The position numbers and the translations under genes were made by a program. This document shows positions 1 to 6,803 of a DNA stretch of 9,715 nucleotides, piece after piece. Source of the stretch: Firmicutes bacterium CAG:631 (lineage in GTDB: Bacteria > Bacillota_I > Bacilli_A > RFN20 > CAG-631). Within the stretch, counting starts at the first letter, position 1; every line of letters begins with the position of its first letter. Where the stretch lies: contig HF998002.1 of assembly GCA_000433015.1 (NCBI GenBank), positions 3,094 to 12,808 of the forward strand, given 5' to 3'. Under the pieces are notes generated by a model. It did not search any database, was not told where the DNA came from, and worked only from the letters and a program-made list of their open reading frames with translations.

Positions 1-72
1 ATATTAATAGAAGTAGACGTATCAAAAATAGAAAAAGGAGAATCTAACGCATGTATAAAAAAGAATGTGTAG
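1..72 (+). CDS. Possible 3' end of an upstream gene (partial)
   Basis: Frame 1 is open from the window edge to a TAG at 70-72 and would give about 23 residues beginning ILIEVDV. It would overlap the start of glgC by 22 bases. A glycogen branching enzyme gene often sits upstream of glgC, and a hydrophobic ILIEV strand near a C-terminus would suit the last beta-domain of such an enzyme, but that is a guess from context. Frame 3 is also open up to a TAA at 45-47 and cannot be excluded. The fragment is too short to identify. Confidence 0.25.
   Translation: MLIEVDVSKIEKGESNACIKKNV
35..42 (+). promoter_or_regulatory. Ribosome binding site of glgC
   Basis: AAGGAGAA lies eight bases before the ATG at 51. 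This is a close match to the anti-Shine-Dalgarno complement at ideal spacing, so it fixes the glgC start. No promoter is visible in the 50 bases upstream, which suggests that glgC is an internal gene of an operon starting outside the window. Confidence 0.8.
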
Positions 73-1286
73 CCATGATTTTGGCAGGGGGTCAAGGAAG
101 TCGATTAGGGGCGTTAACTAAAAAAATTGCTAAACCAGCCGTCCCATTTGGAGCAAAATATCGCATCATTGACTTCACATTATCGAATTGTTCCAATTCA
201 GGAATTAATACAGTTGGGGTTTTAACACAATATCAACCCTTAGAATTAAATACGTATATTGGCAATGGACAACCTTGGGATTTAGATGTTAGCAATGGTG
301 GAGTTTATGTTTTACCCCCTTATATGAAAGCTGAAAAAGGGGAATGGTATAAAGGAACAGCGAATGCGATTTATCAAAATATGGATTTTATTGCTGGCTT
401 TGATCCTGAATATGTTTTGATTTTATCAGGGGATCATATTTATAAAATGGATTATTCTAAAATGTTACAATATCATATTAAAAAAAATGCAGATGTTACC
501 ATATCTACCATTACAGTCCCTCTTGAAGAAGCAAGTCGATTTGGTATTTTAACTTATGATGAAGAGGGAAGAGTGCTTCAATTTGACGAAAAGCCAAAAC
601 ATCCAAAAAGCAATCAAGCCTCCATGGGCATTTATATCTTTAACTGGAAAGTTTTAAAAGAAGAATTAATTTTAGATGAAAATAATCCACAATCTTCCAA
701 TGACTTTGGAAAAGATGTCATTCCGTCTATTTTAAAAAAAGGAATGCGACTTTATGGGTATCCTTTTAAGGGATATTGGAAAGATGTAGGCACCATTAGT
801 AGTTTATGGGAAGCCAATATGGACTTATTAGAAGAAGATAATGAATTCAATTTAGATGATGCAACTTGGCCAATTATGGCTCGTTCTAGTGCTTTGCCAC
901 CTCATTATATTGCAAAGACAGGAGAAGTAAAACAATCCTTGGTGACTGAAGGATGTCAAATTGAAGGTAAAGTCGAACATTCTATTTTGTTTAGTGGAGT
1001 TAAAATTGGCAAAAATAGCCAAGTTATCGACAGTATTATCATGAATAATACCGTTATTGGAGAAAATGTATATATCAAAAAAGCCATTATTGGTAATGAT
1101 TGTATCATTGAAAATGATGTTTCAATTAACGAAGATGGCATTGAAACACCCGAATATGTATCGACAAGAATTTGTTCGCAAGATCTTTCTTTGATTGCGC
1201 CAAAAGTTAAGATTTATAAAAATGTTAAAATTGGGAAATTATCGATGATTAATGCATCCATTAAAGCAAAGGAGGGACAACGATAA
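51..1286 (+). CDS. glgC: Glucose-1-phosphate adenylyltransferase, catalytic subunit GlgC
   Basis: GlgC makes ADP-glucose and pyrophosphate from ATP and glucose-1-phosphate, the committed step of bacterial glycogen synthesis, in the cytoplasm. The 411-residue product starts with the nucleotidyltransferase fold. GGQGSRL at 13-19 is the nucleotide-binding loop. [11 protein letters not shown] has Asp127 or Asp128 matching the catalytic Asp142 of E. coli GlgC, and FDEKP puts Lys181 at the glucose-1-phosphate-binding Lys195. From about residue 290 onward hexapeptide-like repeats ([18 protein letters not shown]) predict the C-terminal left-handed beta-helix. The protein is about 30 residues longer than the roughly 380-residue Bacillus-type enzymes, the extra part lying at the C-terminal end. 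The start follows a strong ribosome binding site. The TAA overlaps the glgD ATG by one base, indicating translational coupling with the partner subunit. Confidence 0.96.
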   Translation: MYKKECVAMILAGGQGSRLGALTKKIAKPAVPFGAKYRIIDFTLSNCSNSGINTVGVLTQYQPLELNTYIGNGQPWDLDVSNGGVYVLPPYMKAEKGEWYKGTANAIYQNMDFIAGFDPEYVLILSGDHIYKMDYSKMLQYHIKKNADVTISTITVPLEEASRFGILTYDEEGRVLQFDEKPKHPKSNQASMGIYIFNWKVLKEELILDENNPQSSNDFGKDVIPSILKKGMRLYGYPFKGYWKDVGTISSLWEANMDLLEEDNEFNLDDATWPIMARSSALPPHYIAKTGEVKQSLVTEGCQIEGKVEHSILFSGVKIGKNSQVIDSIIMNNTVIGENVYIKKAIIGNDCIIENDVSINEDGIETPEYVSTRICSQDLSLIAPKVKIYKNVKIGKLSMINASIKAKEGQR

Positions 1287-2404
1287 TGAAAGATGTTCTT
1301 GGTATTGTTTTTGCAGATGAGCAACACACAAAAATTGGTGATTTAACGAATCGAAGACCTTTAGCAGCTGTTCCTGTTGCGGGACGTTATCGTTGTATTG
1401 ATTTTGTTTTATCGGATATGGTCAATAGTGGCATGATTAATATTGCTGTTGTCACGCAAAATAATTATCATTCTTTAATGGACCATTTGGGTAGTGGAAA
1501 AGCGTGGAATTTAAGTCGTAAAAAATATGGGTTATATTTATTTCCACCCTATAGTAGTCCATATAGCACAGGGTATGATAATCGAATTGATATTTTATAT
1601 AGTTTACTATCTTATTTAAAACATTCTTCTCAACAATATGTCATTTTAAGTGAAAGTAATTTAGTGATTAATGCCACTTTTAGTAAGGCATTTGCCCATC
1701 ATTTAGAAACCAAAGCAGATATTACGGTTTTATATGAACAAGTAGATCCTTTAAGTAACACAAAAGAAAACGATTCTTTTATTTATACAGATCGCGATGG
1801 AGCGGTGATTGATATTGAAATTAATGCCAATTATAATGAATCCAATAAGCGATGCATCGGCGTTTATATTTTAGATCGTATTCGGTTAATTCAAATTATT
1901 GAAAATTCATTTTCTAGAGGTAAAAAGGGATATTTGATGAATTTAATCTCTAGAAATATTGGACGATTAAATATTCAATCTTATCAAACAACAGCCTATA
2001 TGAAACGAATTGCAGATATTCATGATTTTTATCATGTTAATATGGAAATTTTAAATCAAGAAGTTCGCGAAAAATTATTCCATGCCGATACCACAATTTA
2101 TACTAAAGTTAAAGATACTGTACCGACCACTTATTTAAAACATGCAAATGTAAAAAATAGTTTTATTGCTGATGGTTGTGTTATTGATGGAACGGTCGAA
2201 AATTGTATTCTATTTAGAGGGGTAAAAGTAAAAAAAGGTGCGGTTTTGAAAAATTGTATTATTTTGCAACAATCCGAAATTTTATCCAATTGTCATTTAG
2301 AAAATGTGATTACAGATAAACTAGTTTTAATTAATGAAGGGAAAACATTAATCGGTACAAAAGATTTTCCAATTGTTGTACCCAAAGAAAAAGTAATTTT
2401 ATAA
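1286..2404 (+). CDS. glgD: Glucose-1-phosphate adenylyltransferase regulatory-type subunit GlgD
   Basis: GlgD is the paralogue of GlgC found in many Firmicutes, where the two form a hetero-oligomer and GlgD raises the activity of GlgC. The 372-residue product keeps the overall fold: TNRRPLAAVPVAGRYRCIDFVLSDMVNSGM aligns with the equivalent GlgC segment, and FPPY and the C-terminal beta-helix (about 285-370) are present. Catalytic features are lost. The GGQGSRL loop is replaced by FADEQHTKIG, the GDH motif by SES around residues 122-124, and there is no FDEKP-like lysine motif. This supports a non-catalytic modulator rather than a second enzyme, as known for GlgD elsewhere. GGAGGG at 1271-1276 is the ribosome binding site, inside the end of glgC. 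Confidence 0.94.
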   Translation: MKDVLGIVFADEQHTKIGDLTNRRPLAAVPVAGRYRCIDFVLSDMVNSGMINIAVVTQNNYHSLMDHLGSGKAWNLSRKKYGLYLFPPYSSPYSTGYDNRIDILYSLLSYLKHSSQQYVILSESNLVINATFSKAFAHHLETKADITVLYEQVDPLSNTKENDSFIYTDRDGAVIDIEINANYNESNKRCIGVYILDRIRLIQIIENSFSRGKKGYLMNLISRNIGRLNIQSYQTTAYMKRIADIHDFYHVNMEILNQEVREKLFHADTTIYTKVKDTVPTTYLKHANVKNSFIADGCVIDGTVENCILFRGVKVKKGAVLKNCIILQQSEILSNCHLENVITDKLVLINEGKTLIGTKDFPIVVPKEKVIL

Positions 2405-2412
2405 AAAGGAGG
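2405..2412 (+). promoter_or_regulatory. Ribosome binding site of glgA
   Basis: AAAGGAGGT directly follows the glgD stop and sits about nine bases before the ATG at 2422, a near-perfect Shine-Dalgarno sequence. The 17-base gap between glgD and glgA leaves no room for a promoter or terminator. Confidence 0.8.
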
Positions 2413-2421
2413 TTGATGTAA

Positions 2422-3855
2422 ATGAAAAAGATGAAAGTTTTAATGGTCACAGCTGAAGCAGAGCCTTTTGCTAAAACAGGTGGACTTGGTGATGTTTTAG
2501 GCGCTTTACCTCAAGCTTTAAAACAACAAGAAGTGGATGTGCGTGTTTTAATGCCTCGCTATAAAATCATTCCTCCAATTTATAGAGAAAAGATGAAATA
2601 TTTAGGGTATATTTATCTTGATGTGAATTGGCGACATCAATATTGTGGTATTTTTTCTTTAAAAAAAGAGGGCGTCACTTACTATTTTTTAGATAATGAA
2701 TTTTATTTTGGCAGTGATCATCTTTATGATGAAATGGATTTAGAGCGTTTTAGTTTCTTAAGTTATGGTGCTTTCGAACTTTTGTCTTTTTTAAACTTTC
2801 AACCAGATATTTTACATTTACATGATTGGCATACGGGTGCCATTGCAGCCTTATTTGATTATAAATATCGTCATCTTCCTTTTTATCAAAATATGAAAAT
2901 TGTTTATACCATTCATAATTTACAATACCAAGGAAAGTTTGATGCTAATCATGTCAAAGATATGCTTCCTCTATCCGATGCTTATTATGATGGTTATTTA
3001 GCGAATTTTATGGCATGGGGAATTCGATATGCACATAAAATTACAACGGTTAGTCCATCCTATAAAGATGAAATTCAAACGGATCAATATGGGGAAGGAT
3101 TAAATGGTTTATTATATCAAAATAAAGATAAATTAATTGGAGTTTTAAATGGAATTGATGAAAAACGTTATAATCCTGAATTAGATAATGAAATTTATTA
3201 TAAATACACCAAAGAAACTGTTTTTCAAATCAAACCTTTAAATAAAAAAATGTTGCTGCAAGAATTGCAAATAGATGACGAGATTAAAGTGCCTCTAATT
3301 GGTGTTGTTACACGTTTAGCTACACAAAAGGGAATTGATTTAATTATTGGTGCTCTTTATCAAATTTTAAAAGAAGATATTCGAGTGGTAGTTTTAGGAA
3401 GTGGCGATAAAAATTATGAACAAGCTTTACTTTCTTTAATGCAACAATATCCTACAAAATTAAAAGTTGTTTTAAAATTTGACAATACTTTAGCACATAA
3501 AATTTATGCAGGAAGTGATTTGTTTTTAATGCCAAGTATTTTTGAACCCTGTGGGTTAGCGCAAATGATTTGTCTAAAATATGGTACTTTACCGATTGTT
3601 CGTGAAGTTGGCGGATTAAAAGATACCATTCAATCCTACGATGAGTATAGACAGGTGGGAAATGGGTTTTCATTTACTTATTATAATTTAAATGATTTTA
3701 TTTATACCATTTATCGCGCAATTGGGTTATACTATAATAAAGATGTATTTTGTCAAATTATGGAAAATGCAATGAATTGTGATTTTTCTTGGCATGCATC
3801 GGCTATAAAATATAAAAAAATTTATAGTGATTGTTTAAAAGGGAAAAAGGAGTAA
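2422..3855 (+). CDS. glgA: Glycogen synthase (ADP-glucose type, GT5)
   Basis: GlgA transfers glucose from ADP-glucose to the non-reducing ends of alpha-1,4-glucan. The 477-residue length is normal for the bacterial GT5 family with a two-lobe GT-B fold. The N-terminal lobe has KTGGLGDV at 18-25, the ADP-glucose-binding lysine motif (Lys15 in E. coli), and HDWHTG from residue 134. The C-terminal lobe has TRLATQKG with Arg298 and Lys303 at the positions of E. coli Arg300 and Lys305, and FEPCGLAQ with the catalytic-site Glu375 (Glu377 in E. coli). All key residues are present, so the enzyme should be active. It uses the product of the preceding GlgC/GlgD pair. An internal ATG at codon 4 is a possible alternative start, but the ribosome binding site spacing favours 2422. 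Confidence 0.96.
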   Translation: MKKMKVLMVTAEAEPFAKTGGLGDVLGALPQALKQQEVDVRVLMPRYKIIPPIYREKMKYLGYIYLDVNWRHQYCGIFSLKKEGVTYYFLDNEFYFGSDHLYDEMDLERFSFLSYGAFELLSFLNFQPDILHLHDWHTGAIAALFDYKYRHLPFYQNMKIVYTIHNLQYQGKFDANHVKDMLPLSDAYYDGYLANFMAWGIRYAHKITTVSPSYKDEIQTDQYGEGLNGLLYQNKDKLIGVLNGIDEKRYNPELDNEIYYKYTKETVFQIKPLNKKMLLQELQIDDEIKVPLIGVVTRLATQKGIDLIIGALYQILKEDIRVVVLGSGDKNYEQALLSLMQQYPTKLKVVLKFDNTLAHKIYAGSDLFLMPSIFEPCGLAQMICLKYGTLPIVREVGGLKDTIQSYDEYRQVGNGFSFTYYNLNDFIYTIYRAIGLYYNKDVFCQIMENAMNCDFSWHASAIKYKKIYSDCLKGKKE

Positions 3856-3861
3856 AGAAGT

Positions 3862-4257
3862 ATGGAAAAAAAGGAAAAGACAAACACAGGGAAGTATCAT
3901 GTGACAAGACATCCTGATGGAGGGTGGCAAGTGATTCTTGGCGGCGGAAGCAAAGTTATCCGTCGCACCAAAACGCAAGAAGAAGCGTTTAAAATTGCCA
4001 AAGAGTTTGCAGAAAACAAAAATTCTACAGTTTATCTTCATGGAAAAAAAGGCTCTATTCGAACAGCTGCTTCTTTTAAAAAAGAAGAGGAAAAGCCTGT
4101 AAAGAAACAAAAAGAAGAAAAAGTCGCTAAAAAAGTAAAAGAAGTACCTGCTAAAGAAACAAAGGTTCAAGCGACAAAAGAGACAAAAAAAGGAACTGAA
4201 AAAGTCAAAGAAATAAAGGAAACGAAAAAAGAAACAAAAAATACAAAGAAAAAATAA
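3862..4257 (+). CDS. DUF2188-type protein with lysine-rich C-terminal tail
   Basis: The 131-residue product has two parts. Residues 10-72 fit the DUF2188 pattern: GKYHVTRHPDGGWQV, then a TQEEAFKIAKEFAENKNSTVYLHGKKGSIR segment ending in a short basic strand. Members of this family are small proteins of unknown function; several end in the same HGxxGxIR motif. Residues 73-131 are almost only Lys, Glu, Thr, Val and Ala, with KETK occurring four times (98-101, 106-109, 119-122, 123-126). The tail is probably disordered and net basic, reminiscent of histone H1-like tails, so nucleic acid or polyanion binding is possible but is inference. AAAAGGAG at 3845-3852 overlaps the end of glgA and is nine bases from the ATG; the gene starts six bases after the glgA stop and is therefore probably cotranscribed with it. 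Confidence 0.8.
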   Translation: MEKKEKTNTGKYHVTRHPDGGWQVILGGGSKVIRRTKTQEEAFKIAKEFAENKNSTVYLHGKKGSIRTAASFKKEEEKPVKKQKEEKVAKKVKEVPAKETKVQATKETKKGTEKVKEIKETKKETKNTKKK

Positions 4258-4270
4258 TAGGTGATAGAAG

Positions 4271-4978
4271 ATGATCAAAGTAAAGAAAAAAAAGGTTCTT
4301 CATTCTGCTGCGTATCGCACAAAATCCTATACGCTTGAAGAAGTTGTTTCCATTCCTTATGAATTCGTTTGCGAAAAATGTAAAGAAACGACATACCACG
4401 AGTATAAAATTCGAAAACATCTCAATTACACAGTAATGACTGAAAAGACAAAGGATAACGAGTTTGTGGAATTGCCTTTGCCAAAGGAAATTGAAGAAGA
4501 AACGTATGCTAAATTCGATCGAGCAATCCAAAATGAAATCGAAGTACTACAAAAAAATATATCTCATCAAAAATATCATATGCTTCAAGATCCTTTATGT
4601 AGTCATTGTCAAGCTCCACAAAGTTGGAAAGCCAAATATGAATATCGTTTAAATTTGATTTTTGCATTTTTAATCTCTTTGCTCATCATTGGTTGTGGCG
4701 CTTTAGTGGGTTTGATTTTAGATAATGCTTTATATAATTTAGCACGTTCAATTCATATTGATTTTATTCAAAATTTAATGAATAATGGAACATTATTTGG
4801 AGCGTTAATTGGTGTTATTGTGGCTATTATTTATTTATTGCGACATTGGGCAAAACTAGATGATTTACGATATCAAACAGAAAATGTTGAAAAAAAAGAA
4901 GAGCCGATTTTACATTTTGATCAGATGAAAGTTGAGAAAAAAACATATCAACTATTAAAAGAAGATCGCTTAAAATAA
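4271..4978 (+). CDS. Two-helix membrane protein with paired CxxC motifs
   Basis: I do not recognise this 235-residue protein. CEKC at 34-37 and CSHC at 110-113 could together make one zinc-ribbon-like site, separated by a charged, probably helical linker (about 60-100). Two hydrophobic segments follow, at about 127-150 (rich in Leu, Ile, Gly) and 173-191, with a short loop between, and the last 45 residues are polar and charged. The layout suggests a soluble metal-binding N-domain anchored by a hairpin, with both ends probably cytoplasmic. The start is preceded by AGGTGA (4259-4264) at six-base spacing and lies 13 bases after the DUF2188 gene, so it looks like the last gene of the glg run. 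A bidirectional terminator follows immediately. A role in glycogen metabolism is not shown by the sequence. Confidence 0.75.
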   Translation: MIKVKKKKVLHSAAYRTKSYTLEEVVSIPYEFVCEKCKETTYHEYKIRKHLNYTVMTEKTKDNEFVELPLPKEIEEETYAKFDRAIQNEIEVLQKNISHQKYHMLQDPLCSHCQAPQSWKAKYEYRLNLIFAFLISLLIIGCGALVGLILDNALYNLARSIHIDFIQNLMNNGTLFGALIGVIVAIIYLLRHWAKLDDLRYQTENVEKKEEPILHFDQMKVEKKTYQLLKEDRLK

Positions 4979-5010
4979 AAAAAGTTTAGAATTGTTTTCT
5001 AAACTTTTTT
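4977..5010. terminator. Bidirectional rho-independent terminator between convergent genes
   Basis: GTTTAGAA (4984-4991) pairs with TTCTAAAC (4997-5004) around a five-base loop. An A-tract before the stem and a T-tract after it (5005-5010) extend the stem and provide a U-run on either strand. It begins at the stop codon of the CxxC membrane protein gene and lies 13 bases from the end of the rubrerythrin gene on the other strand, so it can end both transcripts. Confidence 0.85.
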
Positions 5011-5022
5011 AATCCCTAACGA

Positions 5023-5562
5023 TTAATAATTATTGGATTTTAATTCAAAATAGGCTTGATCATGGTTACAAACAGGACAAACAGCAGGGGCTTGTTTACC
5101 AACATGAACATGACCACAATTTCTGCAAACCCAAACGACAGGAGATTCTTTAGCAAAAACAGTATTGGAATTGACATTATCTAATAATTTTAAATATCTT
5201 TCTTCATGTGTTTTTTCAATTTTACCTACAGCATTGAAAAGATAAGCTAATTTTTCAAATCCTTCTTCTCTTGCAACTTTTTCAAATTCTGCATACATTT
5301 CTGTCCATTCTTCATGTTCTCCTGCTGCAGCAATTTTTAAATTTTCTATGGTTGAAGGAATATCGCCGCCACAAAGATATTTAAACCAAATTTTTGCATG
5401 TTCTTTTTCGTTTGCAGCTGTTTCTTCAAATATAGCAGCAATTTGTTGATAGCCTTCTTTTTTAGCTTTTGAAGCAAAATAAGTATATTTATTTCTTGCT
5501 TGTGATTCACCTGCAAATGCAACGGCCAAATTTGCTTCTGTTCTACTTCCTTTTAAATCCAT
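5023..5562 (-). CDS. Rubrerythrin
   Basis: Rubrerythrin is a cytoplasmic non-haem iron peroxidase that reduces hydrogen peroxide in anaerobes and microaerophiles. The 179-residue product has the usual two domains. The N-terminal ferritin-like four-helix domain (about 1-130) begins [16 protein letters not shown] and shows the expected carboxylate and His pattern: Glu19, Glu52xxHis55, Glu82xxGlu85 and Glu116xxHis119. The C-terminal rubredoxin-like domain (about 140-175) has CRNC at 146-149 and CPVC at 162-165 for a single iron, plus the conserved aromatic Trp144. All metal ligands appear intact. It is a single-gene unit with a GGGAGG ribosome binding site (5571-5576), its own promoter, and a shared terminator. 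It points to an organism that meets oxygen occasionally. I use no symbol because rbr naming varies between lineages. Confidence 0.95.
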   Translation of the reverse strand: MDLKGSRTEANLAVAFAGESQARNKYTYFASKAKKEGYQQIAAIFEETAANEKEHAKIWFKYLCGGDIPSTIENLKIAAAGEHEEWTEMYAEFEKVAREEGFEKLAYLFNAVGKIEKTHEERYLKLLDNVNSNTVFAKESPVVWVCRNCGHVHVGKQAPAVCPVCNHDQAYFELKSNNY

Positions 5563-5593
5563 TGTTGATTCCTCCCTTTGTTCTTATACTTAT

Positions 5594-5622
5594 ATTATAG
5601 GTCAAATTAAAAAAGTAAACAA
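5594..5622 (-). promoter_or_regulatory. Promoter of the rubrerythrin gene
   Basis: Read on the minus strand, a perfect TATAAT (5599-5594) lies 17 bases from TTGTTT (5622-5617), a weak -35 with the conserved TTG. The predicted transcript would start about 25 bases before the ribosome binding site and the ATG at 5562. A PerR-like operator was looked for and not clearly seen. Confidence 0.6.
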
Positions 5623-5670
5623 TAAAAATCAACTTTTCTAGTAAAAAAACGAATCTATAATATTTTATCA

Positions 5671-5700
5671 TATTCATTTTTATAGAAAATATGATATAAT
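5671..5700 (+). promoter_or_regulatory. Extended -10 promoter of the YcxB-like gene
   Basis: TGATATAAT at 5692-5700 is an extended -10 element with a perfect TATAAT (5695-5700). A poor -35 (TATTCA, 5671-5676) lies 18 bases upstream. The transcript would start near 5707, giving about 21 bases of leader that contains the ribosome binding site at 5714-5719. A nine-base inverted repeat overlaps this promoter and is described among the findings. Confidence 0.65.
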
Positions 5701-5727
5701 AGTAACAATTACGAAGGAGAGATGCAA

Positions 5728-6492
5728 ATGTTTACGTTTGATATCAATTATACGAATGAAGAGTATATGGAGTATTATAAAGATATTCTAATTACTAGAA
5801 AAATTGTTCGGAATATCATTTTTATTTTAATTTTTGTGGCTATTGCTGTTATTTGGTGGGTAGATGGTTCTGAATCCACAACGGGGAATTTTATTCCTAT
5901 TTTTGCTTTAGTTGCAGCGGTTCTTTTACCTTTGATGAATTTCTTATACATTCCTTTATTGAAACGGCAATTACGTTTAAGAGAAAGAGAAGTTCAAAAT
6001 GTGCATTTGTTTTTAACTTTTGAAGAAGATAAAATTATTTATGAAAATAAAACCGAACCTCTTCCTGATATAGTACCAGAAACAAAAGAAAATGAATCAA
6101 CGGAAGAAGTTCAACAAGAAGAAGTTGAAACTGTAAGTGAAGAAAGCGAAAATGTAGAGACAGTAGAGGAAGAAGAATACGAAACAGAAGAAGAGGAAAA
6201 AAAGGAACCTCAAAAAGTATTTACATTGCATTATAATAATTTTTATGAAGTGACAGCAACTAAAAATTTAGTGATGATGTCACTTGATCGTCAAACGGTC
6301 ATCATTATTCCAAAAAGATGTATTCAAAAAGGAACTGTAGATGCATTTATTCAATTTTTAGCTAGTAAAATTTATCCTTCTCGCTTTAAAATAAAAGGAG
6401 TTAAAAGTACTTATGTGACTCCATCGGTTCCTGAAGAAACAACTTCTGTTAATGATGAAACAAAAAATCAAGAAACGGATTCAAAAGAATAG
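5728..6492 (+). CDS. YcxB-like membrane protein with a glutamate-rich insertion
   Basis: The 254-residue product looks like the YcxB family of two-helix membrane proteins of unknown function. It has a short N-terminal strand region ending EEYMEYYK, hydrophobic segments at about 28-46 and 56-76, then a cytoplasmic part with VHLFLTFEEDKIIYEN and a closing VIIIPKRCIQKGTVDAFIQFLASKI that matches the family's PKR motif. What differs is a long acidic stretch at about 109-162, mostly Glu with Thr, Val and Ser, placed inside the soluble domain, plus a polar tail after residue 218. The start at 5728 is chosen over the in-frame ATG at 5722 because AAGGAG (5714-5719) is eight bases from 5728 but only two from 5722. 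The gene is monocistronic, with its own promoter and terminator. Family assignment is by pattern only. Confidence 0.72.
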   Translation: MFTFDINYTNEEYMEYYKDILITRKIVRNIIFILIFVAIAVIWWVDGSESTTGNFIPIFALVAAVLLPLMNFLYIPLLKRQLRLREREVQNVHLFLTFEEDKIIYENKTEPLPDIVPETKENESTEEVQQEEVETVSEESENVETVEEEEYETEEEEKKEPQKVFTLHYNNFYEVTATKNLVMMSLDRQTVIIIPKRCIQKGTVDAFIQFLASKIYPSRFKIKGVKSTYVTPSVPEETTSVNDETKNQETDSKE

Positions 6493-6494
6493 CG

Positions 6495-6525
6495 AAATAT
6501 AGATAGAAATATCTATATTTTTTTT
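6495..6525 (+). terminator. Rho-independent terminator with GAAA tetraloop
   Basis: AAATATAGATA (6495-6505) pairs over 11 bases with TATCTATATTT (6510-6520) around a GAAA tetraloop (6506-6509). The downstream arm runs into a run of eight T (6518-6525). It begins two bases after the stop codon of the YcxB-like gene, which it should terminate. Confidence 0.85.
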
Positions 6526-6590
6526 GCCTCTTTTTGTATAAGTGCAAACGATGAGGGAACAATGTATACATAAGATGAAAGGGGCAAATC

Positions 6591-6803
6591 ATGAATAATT
6601 TAAAAAATCAAGTTTCTGTAACCGATTTTAAATATGCCAAAGAAATTTTAGAATTAACACTTCTTTTTTATAAAAAAATTCAGTTGTACCAAAGTCAAGT
6701 TCAAGAAGAAGTTATACGTGCAAAATTGGAAGAATTAAGCAAAAACTGTTTAGAACAATTTGAGCAATTAATTTCTATATTAGAGGTACAGGATAATGAA
6801 TAA
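6591..6803 (+). CDS. Small helical protein, possible CotF-like partner
   Basis: The 70-residue product is predicted to be almost entirely helical: a short N-terminal segment, then two amphipathic helices (about 10-35 and 37-65) joined by a short turn. It has no cysteine-rich motif, signal or membrane segment. The pattern YAKEILELTLLFYKKIQLYQ resembles the first helices of CotF-family spore coat proteins of the ferritin-like type, but the protein is only about half their length. It overlaps the next gene, which is a better CotF match, by eight bases (ATGAATAA), so the two are probably translated together and may act together. AAAGGGG at 6578-6584 is the ribosome binding site, six bases from the ATG. 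I do not assign a function. Confidence 0.7.
   Translation: MNNLKNQVSVTDFKYAKEILELTLLFYKKIQLYQSQVQEEVIRAKLEELSKNCLEQFEQLISILEVQDNE

Noticed and set aside
956..1141. Minus-strand frame inside glgC
   Set aside because: It is antisense to a clear glgC region (beta-helix repeats) and has no independent evidence.
3835..4278. Phe-rich minus-strand open frame
   Set aside because: It is the antisense shadow of the lysine- and glutamate-rich codons of the DUF2188-tail gene (AAA read as TTT gives Phe). There is no ribosome binding site or membrane-protein-like pattern beyond that.
4205..4531. 108-residue minus-strand frame overlapping the CxxC membrane protein gene
   Set aside because: It is antisense to two well-supported genes, has no start signal, and is dominated by Phe and Leu from complementary A-rich codons.
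5580..5640. PerR-type operator at the rubrerythrin promoter
   Set aside because: The promoter region is AT-rich and resembles such sites loosely, but no convincing dyad symmetric match was visible.
6530..6580. Promoter (vegetative or sporulation sigma type) ahead of the CotF-like pair
   Set aside because: TATAAG at 6537-6542 and TATACA at 6565-6570 are possible -10 boxes, and a CATAAGAT-like string resembles sporulation sigma -10 elements, but no matching -35 was found at proper spacing, so no confident promoter is called.
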